From: Sphingobium sp. SCG-1 | GTDB lineage: Bacteria > Pseudomonadota > Alphaproteobacteria > Sphingomonadales > Sphingomonadaceae | Assembly: GCF_002953135.1 (NCBI RefSeq) | Contig: NZ_CP026372.1 | Span: 3,335,501-3,399,500, forward strand | DNA: 64,000 bases | Direction: 5' to 3' | Part shown: positions 33,871 through 43,172 of the stretch, one piece after another | How the letters are laid out: each line of letters begins with the position of its first letter | Numbering within the stretch: the first letter of the stretch is position 1 | The notes under the pieces: model-generated | The model's database searches: none | The model's input: the letters and a program-made list of their open reading frames with translations, nothing else | Told to the model about the DNA's origin: nothing | Made by a program: the position numbers and the translations under genes

Positions 33871-33999
33871 CTTTAATACAGCTGACTTTTCTGGACGCAA
33901 GAGCAAACATCATTTCTTCTCTTCAATTTTTTTGACCGCCCGGTCATTTTCTCTTTACTGCTCTGGCGCGTTGGATCGTTTTGAGGCAGTTATGCATGC

Positions 34000-34668
34000 A
34001 TGACCGATCAAGCTATTCACAAGACCGTTCCGACGTCTCGCGCCGCGCGCACTCGCAACGCGCTGCTCACCGCAGGAAGGATGTTGTTCGCTGAGCGCCC
34101 CTTTGACGCTGTCGCGATCGACGACATCGTTCAGCAAGCAGCAGTTGCGAAGGGAACCTTCTACAATCATTTCGAGGACAAGGACGCATTGCTCAACGCG
34201 ATCGTAGCCGAAATCCGCCAAGGCATCGAACGACGCATCACTCTGGTGAATGCCGGCATTGAAGACCCACCGGCGCGAATCGCACGCGCGATGTGCGTCT
34301 ACGTCGCCAGTGCGGCCGCCGACCCTGCAGAGGGGCATATTCTCCTTCGGAACGATCCGCGCGGTTCGGCACGTACATCTTTGAATGAGGGATTGCGCAG
34401 CGACCTGACCGCCGGATTGCAAAGCGGCCGACTGGTGGTGCCCACCATCGAGGCGGGACTATTGTATGTGATCGGCGTTACTCATAGCCTGTTGCTATCC
34501 GCCGTTCGCTATCCGGAGACGGCGCGCACTGTGCTGACGGCGCAGCAATTATGCATGCTGATGTTGCGCTCCTTTGGGCTGTCGCATCACGAGGCGGAGT
34601 TGATCGCCTCTCAAGCTGCCGACAAGATCATTAGTCAGCGTGCTCATGAGATCGCAGACGCCGAGTGA
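34000..34668 (+). CDS. TetR-family repressor (copy 1)
   Basis: A 222-residue regulator. The helix-turn-helix is at about 18-65 (AIDDIVQQAAVAKGTFYNHF), followed by a ligand-binding helical domain. It is a clear paralog of the regulator at 38961-39677: the recognition helices AKGTFYNHF and AKGSFYNHF differ at one position, and the segment DPxARIARA(M/I)C is shared. It faces the hydroxylase operon with palindrome A between them, so it probably represses that operon and itself until an aromatic intermediate binds. Confidence 0.92.
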   Translation: MTDQAIHKTVPTSRAARTRNALLTAGRMLFAERPFDAVAIDDIVQQAAVAKGTFYNHFEDKDALLNAIVAEIRQGIERRITLVNAGIEDPPARIARAMCVYVASAAADPAEGHILLRNDPRGSARTSLNEGLRSDLTAGLQSGRLVVPTIEAGLLYVIGVTHSLLLSAVRYPETARTVLTAQQLCMLMLRSFGLSHHEAELIASQAADKIISQRAHEIADAE

Positions 34669-34684
34669 TCCTGAAGCCTGAGCG

Positions 34685-35653
34685 TCAGCGGAATTGCTGA
34701 CGATCGCGCGCGAACGTCACCGGCCCGCGATACACCGAGCGGATCTCGCGCAGGGCGGGTTTGATGCCGCTATCGCTCATGCCAACGTGCGTGAGGATTA
34801 GCGAGCGAACACCTGCGCGCTGCGCCATCAGCCCGACTTCGCGCGGGGACAGATGCTGTTGCCGATGATGGCGTTCAACTTGCGCCAAGGCGGCTGCGGG
34901 AAGGTCCGGTCGCCGCTTGTGGAGCGAGGCGACTGCCTCTTCTGGATCCATGACCTCCGCAATCAACAGGTCGGCGCCCTTTGCCAGCTCTTCGACCCGC
35001 GCGCTCGGACCCGTGTCTCCGGTGTAGACGATCGAGCGGCCAAGCACGTCGAAGCGATAGGAATAGGATGCGGTCTCCCGATTGTGACCGGCTCCCATTG
35101 CGTTGTCATAATGGCTGTTGTTGGCGACAGTGACGATCACATCGCCAAGCTTAATCTGTTCACGGTCGGCGAGCTCTATCACTTTCATTGCGTTCTTGGG
35201 CGCAAGCGGACTGCGATCACGCACATTGGTGCCAGGATCGGTCATTGGTCCCATGCCGGCCATCAACCCCTCTACGGTACGCCGTGTCCCCGGAGGCCCA
35301 TAGATGGTTACGGGTTTGGGCGACATTGTCTGGTAGCGCTGACCCAGGAACGCAAACAGGCCGCCGGTGTGATCAAAATGGAGGTGGCTGATCAACACCG
35401 TCTCGACATCCCCCAGGATCACGCCGACTTTGCCGAGCTGGTCCGCAACGCCATCGCCGGCATCAATCAGGATCAGCTTGCCGCCGGCGTTCAACAGGTT
35501 TGAAGGTTCACCACGGGTCGGATCGGGAATTGGACCTGAATTAGTCCCGAGCGTGGTGAAGGTGACATCCCGCGCCGGAGCGATCTGCGCGAAGGCGGGA
35601 GCAGGCAAGGAGGCAAGCGCAGCGCTCGCCAGAAAGAGGGCGACGGATTTCAT
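34685..35653 (-). CDS. Exported metallo-beta-lactamase-fold hydrolase
   Basis: A 322-residue protein with a signal peptide (MKSVALFLASAALASLPAPA, cut near AFAQ); AGGAG lies 8 bases before the ATG at 35653. The metal motif is SHLHFDHTGG (His90, His92, Asp94, His95), with further ligands in NSHYDN, YTGDTGPS and LILTHVG. It resembles arylsulfatase/RNase Z-like MBL enzymes rather than drug-resistance lactamases. It is last in the TetR-amidohydrolase-receptor-MBL unit, 14 bp after the receptor. A periplasmic esterase, lactonase or sulfatase role is possible; none is shown. Confidence 0.87.
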   Translation of the reverse strand: MKSVALFLASAALASLPAPAFAQIAPARDVTFTTLGTNSGPIPDPTRGEPSNLLNAGGKLILIDAGDGVADQLGKVGVILGDVETVLISHLHFDHTGGLFAFLGQRYQTMSPKPVTIYGPPGTRRTVEGLMAGMGPMTDPGTNVRDRSPLAPKNAMKVIELADREQIKLGDVIVTVANNSHYDNAMGAGHNRETASYSYRFDVLGRSIVYTGDTGPSARVEELAKGADLLIAEVMDPEEAVASLHKRRPDLPAAALAQVERHHRQQHLSPREVGLMAQRAGVRSLILTHVGMSDSGIKPALREIRSVYRGPVTFARDRQQFR

Positions 35654-35667
35654 TTGAAACGCTCCTT

Positions 35668-37911
35668 TCACAAGCTGGCCCGTAGCATAAGGCCGATTTC
35701 GCGAGGACGGCCAAGGTCATAACGCGCAGCGCCGACGTTGCCGTAGAAGTTCACGCCCCCAACCGTGTATCTCTTGTCGAGCAGGTTGGTGACGAAAGGC
35801 GCGATACTGAATCGCCCGCTCGGCTCGGTGAACTCGACGCGGGCGTTGATCAAGCCGTAGGCGTGCAGGATCAGCGTATCGGAATCCGTTGCAGTGCTGC
35901 GCTGGTCGTCGGTGAAGCCGTAGTTGATTGACGAAACAAGCTTAGCGCCCGAGTCGAACCGCCTAGTATGTACCGCATTGAGCGAAAAGGTGATCGGCGG
36001 CGAGCGTTGCAGGTCGCTGTTGACCGTGATACCCGTCGCATTCCCTACATCGGTATAGTGAACGTTGAGGTAGCCGAAACTGCCGCCAATCCGGAACGCC
36101 TCGCTTAAGCCAGCCGACCATTCGAGCTCGAAACCATAGCTACGCGCCGCGCCGGCATTCTGGAGCGAGCGGACGACCACACCGTTTACGTCGGTGCCGA
36201 TCGCCTGAATCTGGATTTTGCTCCAATCGACATAGAAGGCGGTCGGATTGATAGTAATTAGCCGATCCAGAAACTGCATGCGGGCACCGAACTCATAGCT
36301 CCTCGCCGTCTCGGGATCGAAGGGCTGGAAGCGCGGCGTGTTTGTCGGGCTGTACAGGTTGAACCCACCGGCTCGAAAGCCGCTCGCCGCATTGAAATAG
36401 GTCATGATGTCGGGCGTCCAGCTATATTGCAGCCCTATCCTATAAGTGGTGCTGTTGAACGTCTTCGCTGCGGAATCTAATGTCGCTCCAGAGGGCACTG
36501 CAGCCTGGACGATCCGCTTGTCATCCTTGCTGTAGCGAAAGCCACCCAGCAGCAACAGGTTGTCGGCTAGCTCGACTGACCCGTCGATATAGGCCGCGTA
36601 GGATTTCAGGAACCGTGATCCGAACGATGTGGTCGGGACCGGATCGCCACGTACGATATTGTCCCGCTCGGGCCGCCTACCAGGCTGACGCTCATTATAA
36701 TAGAAGAGACCGCTCACGAAATTGGCCTTGCCCTCAAACAGGCGGCCATTGAGCTGTAACTCCTCGGAAAAGGCATAGACCTGCTCGCGCTGTAAGATCC
36801 CGCCAGAAATAGGAAGTGGCGTGCTGTCTTGGTCCTGGCTGCGACGCGTGGACGTGGATTGCCAGCCCGTGATCGACTTGAGCTCCAACCCGGCTGCGAA
36901 TTTCCAGCCGACGCGGATCAGGGCGTTCTCGTATCGCACCTCAGCGAACTCGGGGAAATTGGTCCCAAATTGGCAATAATAGCAGGTCGAACGATAGGCA
37001 TCGGTATAAAGTGGCAATCCGCGCGCGGGAGCCACCGTCGTATTGTAGACAAAGGGGGTGGTCGGCGTTCCGCCAGGCCGTGGCGCCACGGGGGTCAATG
37101 GGCCGGGCACATTGTAGGGAATGCCGTTGAGCCGAAACTTGCTATATTGGGCCGACGCTTCAATATAGAAATCGGACGAGGGCTCAATCCGTAACTGGCC
37201 GCGGATCAGGTCAGTACGCGCGCCGCCCGCCTTGCCGCCCGTGCTCTGTATGTCGACATAACCACCGCGTTCGAGATGACCACCCGTGAACCGCAGCGCG
37301 GCGATTGCGGCGATCGGCACGTTGACCGAGCCGCTGATCTCATAACGTTCGAAGCTGCCCACCCGTCCGGTTATGCGCGCATCGAAGTCCGAGACGTTGG
37401 CGCTCCTGGTCGTGTAACGGATCGCTCCCCCGATGGTGTTGCGGCCAAACAATGTACCTTGCGGGCCGCGAAGTACTTCTACGCCGGCAAGATCCACGAC
37501 ATCGAAGATCGAGCCTTGCAGTGTCGGATAATATAGGTCGTCGACATAGATACCGACGGCAGGCTCGGCGCCATTCGCCGATTGGAGCTGGCCCATGCCG
37601 CGAATGAAGAACGTCGCCGCGCCGCCACCTGCGTTTGAAGAGGTGCTGACCTGAAGGCTAGGCACGACCGTCATCAGATCGCGCGTTGTCGTGACGTTGA
37701 ACTGGTCAAGCGCTGCAGGAGTCAGCGCAGTTACCGCGACCGGTGCATCCTGCAGGCGCTGCTCCCGCCGCTGCGCCGTGACAATGATCTCACCTTCCTC
37801 CTGCCGATCCCCAATCGAATTTCTCACCTGTGCCTCCTGTGCCGCAGCCTGTGTCTGCAACGCAATCGCTAACGCAAACGTCGAGGCTGCGACGTTCAAG
37901 GTCTTTCTCAT
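35668..37911 (-). CDS. TonB-dependent receptor in the catabolic locus (copy 1)
   Basis: A 747-residue outer-membrane receptor. The start at 37911 has GGGAG 6 bases upstream and gives a signal peptide (MRKTLNVAASTFALAIALQT, cut near AAAQ). It has the EIIVTAQRREQ TonB box, the plug motifs VEVLRGPQGTLFGRNTIGGA and VYVDDLYY-like IYVDDLYYPTL, and a barrel ending in Leu. This sphingomonad receptor class imports plant or aromatic oligomers and related bulky compounds. It follows the amidohydrolase by 68 bp. Confidence 0.92.
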   Translation of the reverse strand: MRKTLNVAASTFALAIALQTQAAAQEAQVRNSIGDRQEEGEIIVTAQRREQRLQDAPVAVTALTPAALDQFNVTTTRDLMTVVPSLQVSTSSNAGGGAATFFIRGMGQLQSANGAEPAVGIYVDDLYYPTLQGSIFDVVDLAGVEVLRGPQGTLFGRNTIGGAIRYTTRSANVSDFDARITGRVGSFERYEISGSVNVPIAAIAALRFTGGHLERGGYVDIQSTGGKAGGARTDLIRGQLRIEPSSDFYIEASAQYSKFRLNGIPYNVPGPLTPVAPRPGGTPTTPFVYNTTVAPARGLPLYTDAYRSTCYYCQFGTNFPEFAEVRYENALIRVGWKFAAGLELKSITGWQSTSTRRSQDQDSTPLPISGGILQREQVYAFSEELQLNGRLFEGKANFVSGLFYYNERQPGRRPERDNIVRGDPVPTTSFGSRFLKSYAAYIDGSVELADNLLLLGGFRYSKDDKRIVQAAVPSGATLDSAAKTFNSTTYRIGLQYSWTPDIMTYFNAASGFRAGGFNLYSPTNTPRFQPFDPETARSYEFGARMQFLDRLITINPTAFYVDWSKIQIQAIGTDVNGVVVRSLQNAGAARSYGFELEWSAGLSEAFRIGGSFGYLNVHYTDVGNATGITVNSDLQRSPPITFSLNAVHTRRFDSGAKLVSSINYGFTDDQRSTATDSDTLILHAYGLINARVEFTEPSGRFSIAPFVTNLLDKRYTVGGVNFYGNVGAARYDLGRPREIGLMLRASL

Positions 37912-37979
37912 CTTTTTCTCCCTAGAGCGGCGCCTCTCTCTGGAAGCATCAGCCGTCGTGATCGTCTGGTAAGTTATGG

Positions 37980-38957
37980 TCAGCCAGCGCAACCGCATTG
38001 GCGTGCGAGTTCCGGAAACAAGCGTGCGGCATTCCCGTGCAGCACGGCCTTATGCTCCGCATCGTTGAACGGCAGCTTCGGGAATTCAGCGACAGCTAAG
38101 CGAACGCCAAAAGCCGGCGAAAACGGAAAATCGGTGCCATAAACGATTTGCGATACCGGCGCGATTTCGCGCAACGCCATCACTTGAGCCGGGGTATTTA
38201 CCGATGCGAGGTCGTAGTGCCACCGCGCAAGCCACTCGATTGCCTGCGGTAGGGGCAGTGCGCGGTTGCCAATAAGAGGTGTGCCACCGATGCGGGTGAT
38301 CCGGGATGCCAGGAACGGCACTGTGCCCCCGCCGTGCGTGAAGATGAAACGGATGCGCTTTCGCCGCTCCAGCGCACGCGAATACAGTAGGCTGACAATC
38401 GTACGCGTAGAGTCGAACGGAAATTCGATCATCGGTGCAGGAAGCTGCAGCCCGAATGCCTCGAAGCAGCACGGTGAAGTCGGGTGCACGAACACCACTG
38501 CACCACGTTCGTCGAGCGCGTCGAGCAACGGCGCCAATTGCTCGCTGCCAAGGTAGAGCCCCGCTGCATTGGTTGGGAGCGCGACGCCGTCCAATCCAAG
38601 CTTGTCGAGCGCTCGGGTGAGTTCGGCGATACTCTGGTCAATGAATGGCACAGGCAGCATCGCCAGCGCCCCGAATCGCGTGGGATACTTCGCCTTCATC
38701 TCGGCAGCATAATCGTTGACGCTACGGCACAATTTTTCCGCGCCTTCGCCTGCAAGGGAAACGGCAAATGGCGAGGAGACCGACAACATCGCCCCCGCAA
38801 TCCCCATTTCGTCCATAAGCGCAATTGCGGCTTCGGGGGACCAGTCTGGAATGGGCATGCCTCCATCGAGCAAAGTCAATCCCGCGCTACGCAACGCCTC
38901 CCGATAGACCGGAGGAAGAAAATGGGCGTGGACGTCGATCGCTTGAGCAGGCAACAT
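37980..38957 (-). CDS. Amidohydrolase-2 family enzyme, ACMSD/aromatic decarboxylase type
   Basis: A 325-residue metal-dependent enzyme. The first metal pair is His10/His12 (DVHAHFLPP), followed by VFVHPTSP, FIFTHGGGTVPFL and the Asp of YGTDFPFSP. This pattern belongs to the amidohydrolase-2 family, which includes ACMSD, gamma-resorcylate and 6-methylsalicylate decarboxylases. It could remove a ring carboxyl group before hydroxylation, or act on a cleavage product. It follows the TetR gene by 3 bp. Confidence 0.88.
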   Translation of the reverse strand: MLPAQAIDVHAHFLPPVYREALRSAGLTLLDGGMPIPDWSPEAAIALMDEMGIAGAMLSVSSPFAVSLAGEGAEKLCRSVNDYAAEMKAKYPTRFGALAMLPVPFIDQSIAELTRALDKLGLDGVALPTNAAGLYLGSEQLAPLLDALDERGAVVFVHPTSPCCFEAFGLQLPAPMIEFPFDSTRTIVSLLYSRALERRKRIRFIFTHGGGTVPFLASRITRIGGTPLIGNRALPLPQAIEWLARWHYDLASVNTPAQVMALREIAPVSQIVYGTDFPFSPAFGVRLAVAEFPKLPFNDAEHKAVLHGNAARLFPELARQCGCAG

Positions 38958-38960
38958 AGT

Positions 38961-39677
38961 TCAATCCTCTCGATCAAGGGTACGCAAGCGGATGATCTCA
39001 TCGGCGGCTCGCGCAGCAATCAGTTCGGGTTCGGGATGGGCGAGGCCGAAGGAGCGTAGCAGCATCATGCAGAGCAGCTGCGTGTCGGCGATCGTATGCG
39101 CCGGACTGGGGTTACGGACCGCCGCGAGGAGAACGCCTTGCGCCACGCCCAGGACATAGAGCAAGCCCGCGTCTAAGCTAGGCAGGGCCAGCCGCCCGTT
39201 GCGAAATCCGACCTCCAGGTCCGCTTTCAGCCCTTTATTTAAGGGCTGGTGGAAGGAGCCCTGCTCGTTATCCCTCAGTAGGATGAGTCCTTCGGTCGGA
39301 TAATCGGCGACACGTGCACTATATGTACAGATAGCACGTGCGATGCGTGCCGCAGGATCGCCTATGCCCTCATTGATTCGGACAATGCGCACTTCCATCG
39401 CCCGGCGGATTTCGGCCACGATAGCAGACAGAAGCGCATCCTTATCGCTAAAGTGGTTGTAAAAACTGCCCTTTGCCACCGAAGCCGCGCCAATCACGTC
39501 GTCCACTGCGACCGCGTCAAGCGGGTGCTCGGCGAAAAGCTTGCGACCGGCCGCCATCAAAGCCTCTCGCGTGCGGAGTCGGCGTCGCCCGCCACGGAAT
39601 GGTGCGGGAGCTTCCAGGCTAAACTCGATATTTACGGGCACGGGATCTAAAGCCCTTTTGCGAGCAACGACCGCCAT
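38961..39677 (-). CDS. TetR-family repressor (copy 2)
   Basis: A 238-residue regulator, paralogous to the one at 34000. The helix-turn-helix (about 35-80) contains AVDDVIGAASVAKGSFYNHF. The N-terminal 30 residues are longer than in copy 1. It starts 70 bp from palindrome B (39747-39760) and heads its own unit with the amidohydrolase, receptor and MBL genes. Near-identical recognition helices in copies 1 and 2 suggest they read the same operators. Confidence 0.92.
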   Translation of the reverse strand: MAVVARKRALDPVPVNIEFSLEAPAPFRGGRRRLRTREALMAAGRKLFAEHPLDAVAVDDVIGAASVAKGSFYNHFSDKDALLSAIVAEIRRAMEVRIVRINEGIGDPAARIARAICTYSARVADYPTEGLILLRDNEQGSFHQPLNKGLKADLEVGFRNGRLALPSLDAGLLYVLGVAQGVLLAAVRNPSPAHTIADTQLLCMMLLRSFGLAHPEPELIAARAADEIIRLRTLDRED

Positions 39678-39746
39678 GCTGGGTCTCCTGAATCCGACAT
39701 CCGCTCCACTCAGCTATTAAGCTCTGTGCGAGCATTGACTTCATTA

Positions 39747-39760
39747 TGACCATATAGTCA
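39747..39760. promoter_or_regulatory. TetR operator site B
   Basis: TGACCATATAGTCA matches site A except for one base. It lies between the TetR copy 2 operon and the divergent sulfatase-like pseudogene, upstream of both. Confidence 0.75.
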
Positions 39761-39793
39761 ACATAGATGCAAGAACGAACAAAGGAGAGGATC

Positions 39794-39850
39794 ATGCCCA
39801 GTTTCCCGTATGACCAACGTATGCCCGTCTACTCGGACCGCCGCCGGTGA
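39794..39850 (+). CDS. 18-residue leader ORF coupled to the sulfatase-like gene
   Basis: AAAGGAGAGG lies 3 bases before an ATG at 39794, which opens an 18-codon frame MPSFPYDQRMPVYSDRRR. Its TGA overlaps the GTG start of the next frame (GTGA, 39847-39850). It could be a translated leader that couples ribosomes to the downstream gene, or the residue of an older longer gene. No family can be recognised at this length. Confidence 0.35.
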   Translation: MPSFPYDQRMPVYSDRRR

Positions 39851-40688
39851 TCAGCCGCCGTTCGTTCGTAGCCGCCTTGACAAGCGCGATCAGCATTTCG
39901 CTGCCGACACCCTTGCGTGCTGCAGCAGCCCGCAGAGACATCGTCCTCGTTCGCTTTCTAGAAGGAAGTTGGCGCCATGCGGAGTTGTCTTCCGGACCTC
40001 TCGCCACCATCACTGCTACTGCCACGATCTTTCGTCAGGCATTCGCAGCAACGGCCTCGCCGCTCGCAGAGCCTTTGGTTCTCCAATCAGGGCGATATGC
40101 GCATCAGCTGGGCGTCGACGGAGCGATACACAGCTTATGGGGCGATTCGTCCCCGGCCAACCCAGTCATGACATTAGACCAGACGTTCAAATCGCTCGGC
40201 TATTCAGTTCGGAGCTATAAAGCCGGCGTACGGAACGAGGAAGCAGAAGAGAGGCTGCTGTCCGCCACTGCCAGCGAGAAGGCCGTTCTTGTTGATTTCA
40301 TGATCGATCTAGGCAAGCACAAAGCTCCCCCCGCCGCACTTAATCAGGCAACCGCCCTTCTCGGACGGATACTAGAGGACTGGCAACTGGGGGACGGCCT
40401 ATGCCCCTCGTCGTTCTGCTGGCGCAGCGGCCAAGTTTGCGAGGCGCCGGATCGATAGAGCCGCGACTCGACCTCGCGATTGCGCATCCGGGGCGCAACT
40501 TAGGCATTATCAGCGACAAGCTTGCGAGCAGCGTCGACATCGTCCCGACCCTGCTGGACTGGGCATTTGGGGAAAGCGCCGCCCCGTGTCCAGGCCGCTC
40601 TCTACTTCCTTTCCTCTCAGGTGCAGCGCCGACCGAGAGCGACGCCATCTTCGCAAGCCATGACTTTGCTACGGTACAGCGCTTTTCC
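39847..40688 (+). pseudogene. Sulfatase-like gene, 5' part (frameshifted and split by IS66)
   Basis: From a GTG at 39847 the product has a Tat/Sec-like start (MISRRSFVAALTSAISISLP) and sulfatase-like segments such as QSGRYAHQLGVDGAIHSLWG. The catalytic motif C-x-P-x-R, turned into formylglycine in true sulfatases, is replaced: the aligned stretch reads TASPLAEPL. The metal-binding Asp pair is also absent (VRFLEGSW). Around 40400 a one-base shift is needed to continue into LVVLLAQRPS and ASSVDIVPTLLDWAFG. At 40688 the frame is cut by IS66; the last 80 codons lie at 43807-44046. Confidence 0.7.
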
Positions 40689-40763
40689 GTAAGCGCCGAC
40701 GGAACGTGGCCTTGTCGGCATCACCGAAATAGGAAAGCTCGCAGCCTTTAAGGAGGCGGGAGC

Positions 40764-41156
40764 ATGGACAGTGAGCAGTCAAACGAGCCTCGTATGAGCG
40801 GTCGCGGGGATGGCGGAGCGCTTGTACAGGTGGAGCGGCGTCGGAACTGGAGCGACGAGGAGAAGCTGGCGATCCTGAAGGAGACGACGGTGCCGGGCGT
40901 TGTCATATCGGCCGTAGCGCGGCGGCATGGGATAGGCACGGGTCAGCTGTACACTTGGCGCAAGCAACTGCTCCGCGGAGCGATGGCAGGCTTCGTGCCT
41001 GTCGAACTGGCAGCATCATCGCCGTCGGCCAAAGCCCGAGAAGCTGGGCGGATCGAGGTTCGAGGGCGGTGCGGCCTGACGGTGTCGGTGGATGGCGAAG
41101 TTGATCGGGCCGCCCTGAAACAGGTGCTCGATGTCTTGCGGGAGCTGGATCATTGA
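40764..41156 (+). CDS. tnpA: IS66 accessory protein TnpA
   Basis: A 130-residue protein with AAGGAGG upstream. The segment VERRRNWSDEEKLAILKETT followed by AVARRHGIGTGQLYTWRKQL is the helix-turn-helix of IS66 OrfA. Its stop overlaps the TTG start of tnpB. It is needed with TnpB and TnpC for IS66 transposition. Confidence 0.92.
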   Translation: MDSEQSNEPRMSGRGDGGALVQVERRRNWSDEEKLAILKETTVPGVVISAVARRHGIGTGQLYTWRKQLLRGAMAGFVPVELAASSPSAKAREAGRIEVRGRCGLTVSVDGEVDRAALKQVLDVLRELDH

Positions 41157-41509
41157 GCCTGGCGCTCCCGCCTTCGACGAAGATCTACCTGTCCCTGCCA
41201 CCGTGCGACATGCGCAAGGGGTTTGACGGGCTGTCAGCGCAGGTGCGCAATATTCTTCAGCTCGATCCCTTCTCGGGGGCGGTGTTCCTGTTCCGCGGGA
41301 AGAGGGGCGACAGGCTGAAGGCCTTGGTCTGGGACGGCTCAGGGCTATGCCTGTATGCGAAGCGTCTTGAGCGCGGAAAGTTTGTTTGGCCACGTGCCCA
41401 TGAGGGTGCGCTGCGGCTGTCGGCAGCCCAGCTTGCGATGTTGCTCGAAGGCCTGAACTGGAAGCAGGCGATCGTCCACGACGAGGTCATCACGCCGAGC
41501 CTCGCATAG
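41153..41509 (+). CDS. tnpB: IS66 accessory protein TnpB
   Basis: A 118-residue protein of the IS66 Orf2 family, starting with TTG at 41153 (TTGA overlap with tnpA). Typical blocks are IYLSLPPCDMRKGFDGLSAQ, LFRGKRGDRLKALVWDGSGL and RLERGKFVWP. No enzymatic function is known. Confidence 0.93.
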   Translation: MSLALPPSTKIYLSLPPCDMRKGFDGLSAQVRNILQLDPFSGAVFLFRGKRGDRLKALVWDGSGLCLYAKRLERGKFVWPRAHEGALRLSAAQLAMLLEGLNWKQAIVHDEVITPSLA

Positions 41510-41576
41510 TGAAAAAGATCAGGAAAACCGCCATTTTATGTAGGCTTTGCCGTCGGCTTCCGCTATTATCGGCGTC

Positions 41577-43172
41577 ATGCGGTTCGCCCTTGATCGCCTT
41601 CCCACAGACCCAGTTCTCCTGCAGAAAATGCTGCTGGAGATGGCCGATGTAATGGAGCAGGAACGGGCCGAACTGACGGCGGCGCAAGCCACGGTCAAAG
41701 CCCAGACCTTGCGGATCGAAAAGCTCGAGCATCGTGTCGCGCGGCTGCTGCGCGTCCAGTTCGGCCGCAGCTCCGAGAAAATGGATATCGCCCAGCTGCG
41801 GCTGATGCTCGAGGAGGTCGAGGCACCGGAACCCGCCAACGATGAGGTGCCGGCGCCGCCTGTGGCGAAATCGGCTCGCAAACCCGGCGGCCGCGTTCCG
41901 CTTCCTGCGCACTTCCCGCGTCAGACATTCGATCATCAGCCCAGCCCGTGCAGTGGCGGTTGTAACGGACCCTCAGTCCAGATCGACGAGGCCGTCACTG
42001 AGGTTCTCGATTATGTCCCGGCGCGCTTCCGCGTCATCCGCCATGTCCGGCCCAGGCTGGTGTGCCGGTCCTGCGAGCAAATCCGCCAGGCGCCCGCTGT
42101 CGATCTGCCCCTGCCCAAGGTGATGGCGAGCAGCGCCTTGCTGGCTCACCTTATCGTCAATCGCTTTGTCGATCATCAGCCCTGGCACCGGCAGTCGGTG
42201 ATCTTCCGACGGGTGGGGCTTCATATCGATCGGGATGTGATGAGCCGTTGGGCACGGAAACTGGCATGGCTGCTGGCGCCACTGGGCGAGCGACTGTTCG
42301 CCTATATCCGGGAAGCCGCCAAGATCCACGGTGACGACACGCCGGTCACCTTGCTGGGCAATGGCGACGGCAGTCGGACCGGGCACTTCTGGGTATATCT
42401 GCGTGATGACCGCTCAAGCGGCGACATGAGCCCGCCCGCGGTAGTCTTCCGCTTCAGCGCCGATCGTGGCGGAGCGCATCCGGCGGAACATCTCGCCGGC
42501 TATCAGGGGTATCTCCAGGCAGACGGCTTTGCCGGGTACAACGCACTTTACCGTGACCCCAAGACCAAGGCGCCCAAGGATATCGTCGAAGTGGGATGCT
42601 GGAGCCACGCGCGCCGGAAATTTACCGACATCTTGGACAAGAGCCCGTCACCGATCGCGGCGGAGGCGGTTGTGCGGATCGCCGAGCTCTTCGCCATCGA
42701 GCGCGACATCAAGGGCGCGCCACCCGATGAGCGACGACGCATCCGCCAGATCAAGGCCGTGCCGAAGCTGGAGGCGCTGCGCGTCTGGCTCGAAACCCAG
42801 AACCGAGGCCTGTCGTCTGACAGCAATCTGGCGCGTGCGTGTCGCTATCCGCTTAACCGCTGGCAGGCCATGATCCGTTACTGCGATGATGGTCGGCTCG
42901 AAATCAGCAACAATCTGGTGGAAAATGCCCTGCGCGGTGTCGCGCTCGGGCGCCGGAACTGGATGTTCGTCGGCTCCATGAAGGGGGGAGAGGCCGCCGC
43001 GCTCTTCTACGCCCTGGCCGGTACATGCCGGCTCAACGGCGTCGAGCCCGAGGCGTGGTTCACTGACGTCATTGAGCGCATCGGCAACCACCCGATCAAT
43101 CGGATCGATGACTTTTTGCCGTGGAAATGGCAGGCATCAAGGCTGACCAACGATCTGGAGAAGGCTGCGTGA
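41577..43172 (+). CDS. tnpC: IS66 transposase TnpC
   Basis: A 531-residue DDE-type transposase. The start at 41577 (MRFALDRLPTDPVLL) is chosen over an in-frame TTG at 41547. It has an N-terminal coiled coil (about 20-60), RVQFGRSSEKMD-like helix, a zinc-finger-like CRSCEQ segment, and the catalytic core with HGDDTPVTLLG, QADGFAGYN, GCWSHARRKF and the Glu in NNLVENALRGVALGRRNW. Full length for IS66, so it is probably active. Confidence 0.94.
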   Translation: MRFALDRLPTDPVLLQKMLLEMADVMEQERAELTAAQATVKAQTLRIEKLEHRVARLLRVQFGRSSEKMDIAQLRLMLEEVEAPEPANDEVPAPPVAKSARKPGGRVPLPAHFPRQTFDHQPSPCSGGCNGPSVQIDEAVTEVLDYVPARFRVIRHVRPRLVCRSCEQIRQAPAVDLPLPKVMASSALLAHLIVNRFVDHQPWHRQSVIFRRVGLHIDRDVMSRWARKLAWLLAPLGERLFAYIREAAKIHGDDTPVTLLGNGDGSRTGHFWVYLRDDRSSGDMSPPAVVFRFSADRGGAHPAEHLAGYQGYLQADGFAGYNALYRDPKTKAPKDIVEVGCWSHARRKFTDILDKSPSPIAAEAVVRIAELFAIERDIKGAPPDERRRIRQIKAVPKLEALRVWLETQNRGLSSDSNLARACRYPLNRWQAMIRYCDDGRLEISNNLVENALRGVALGRRNWMFVGSMKGGEAAALFYALAGTCRLNGVEPEAWFTDVIERIGNHPINRIDDFLPWKWQASRLTNDLEKAA

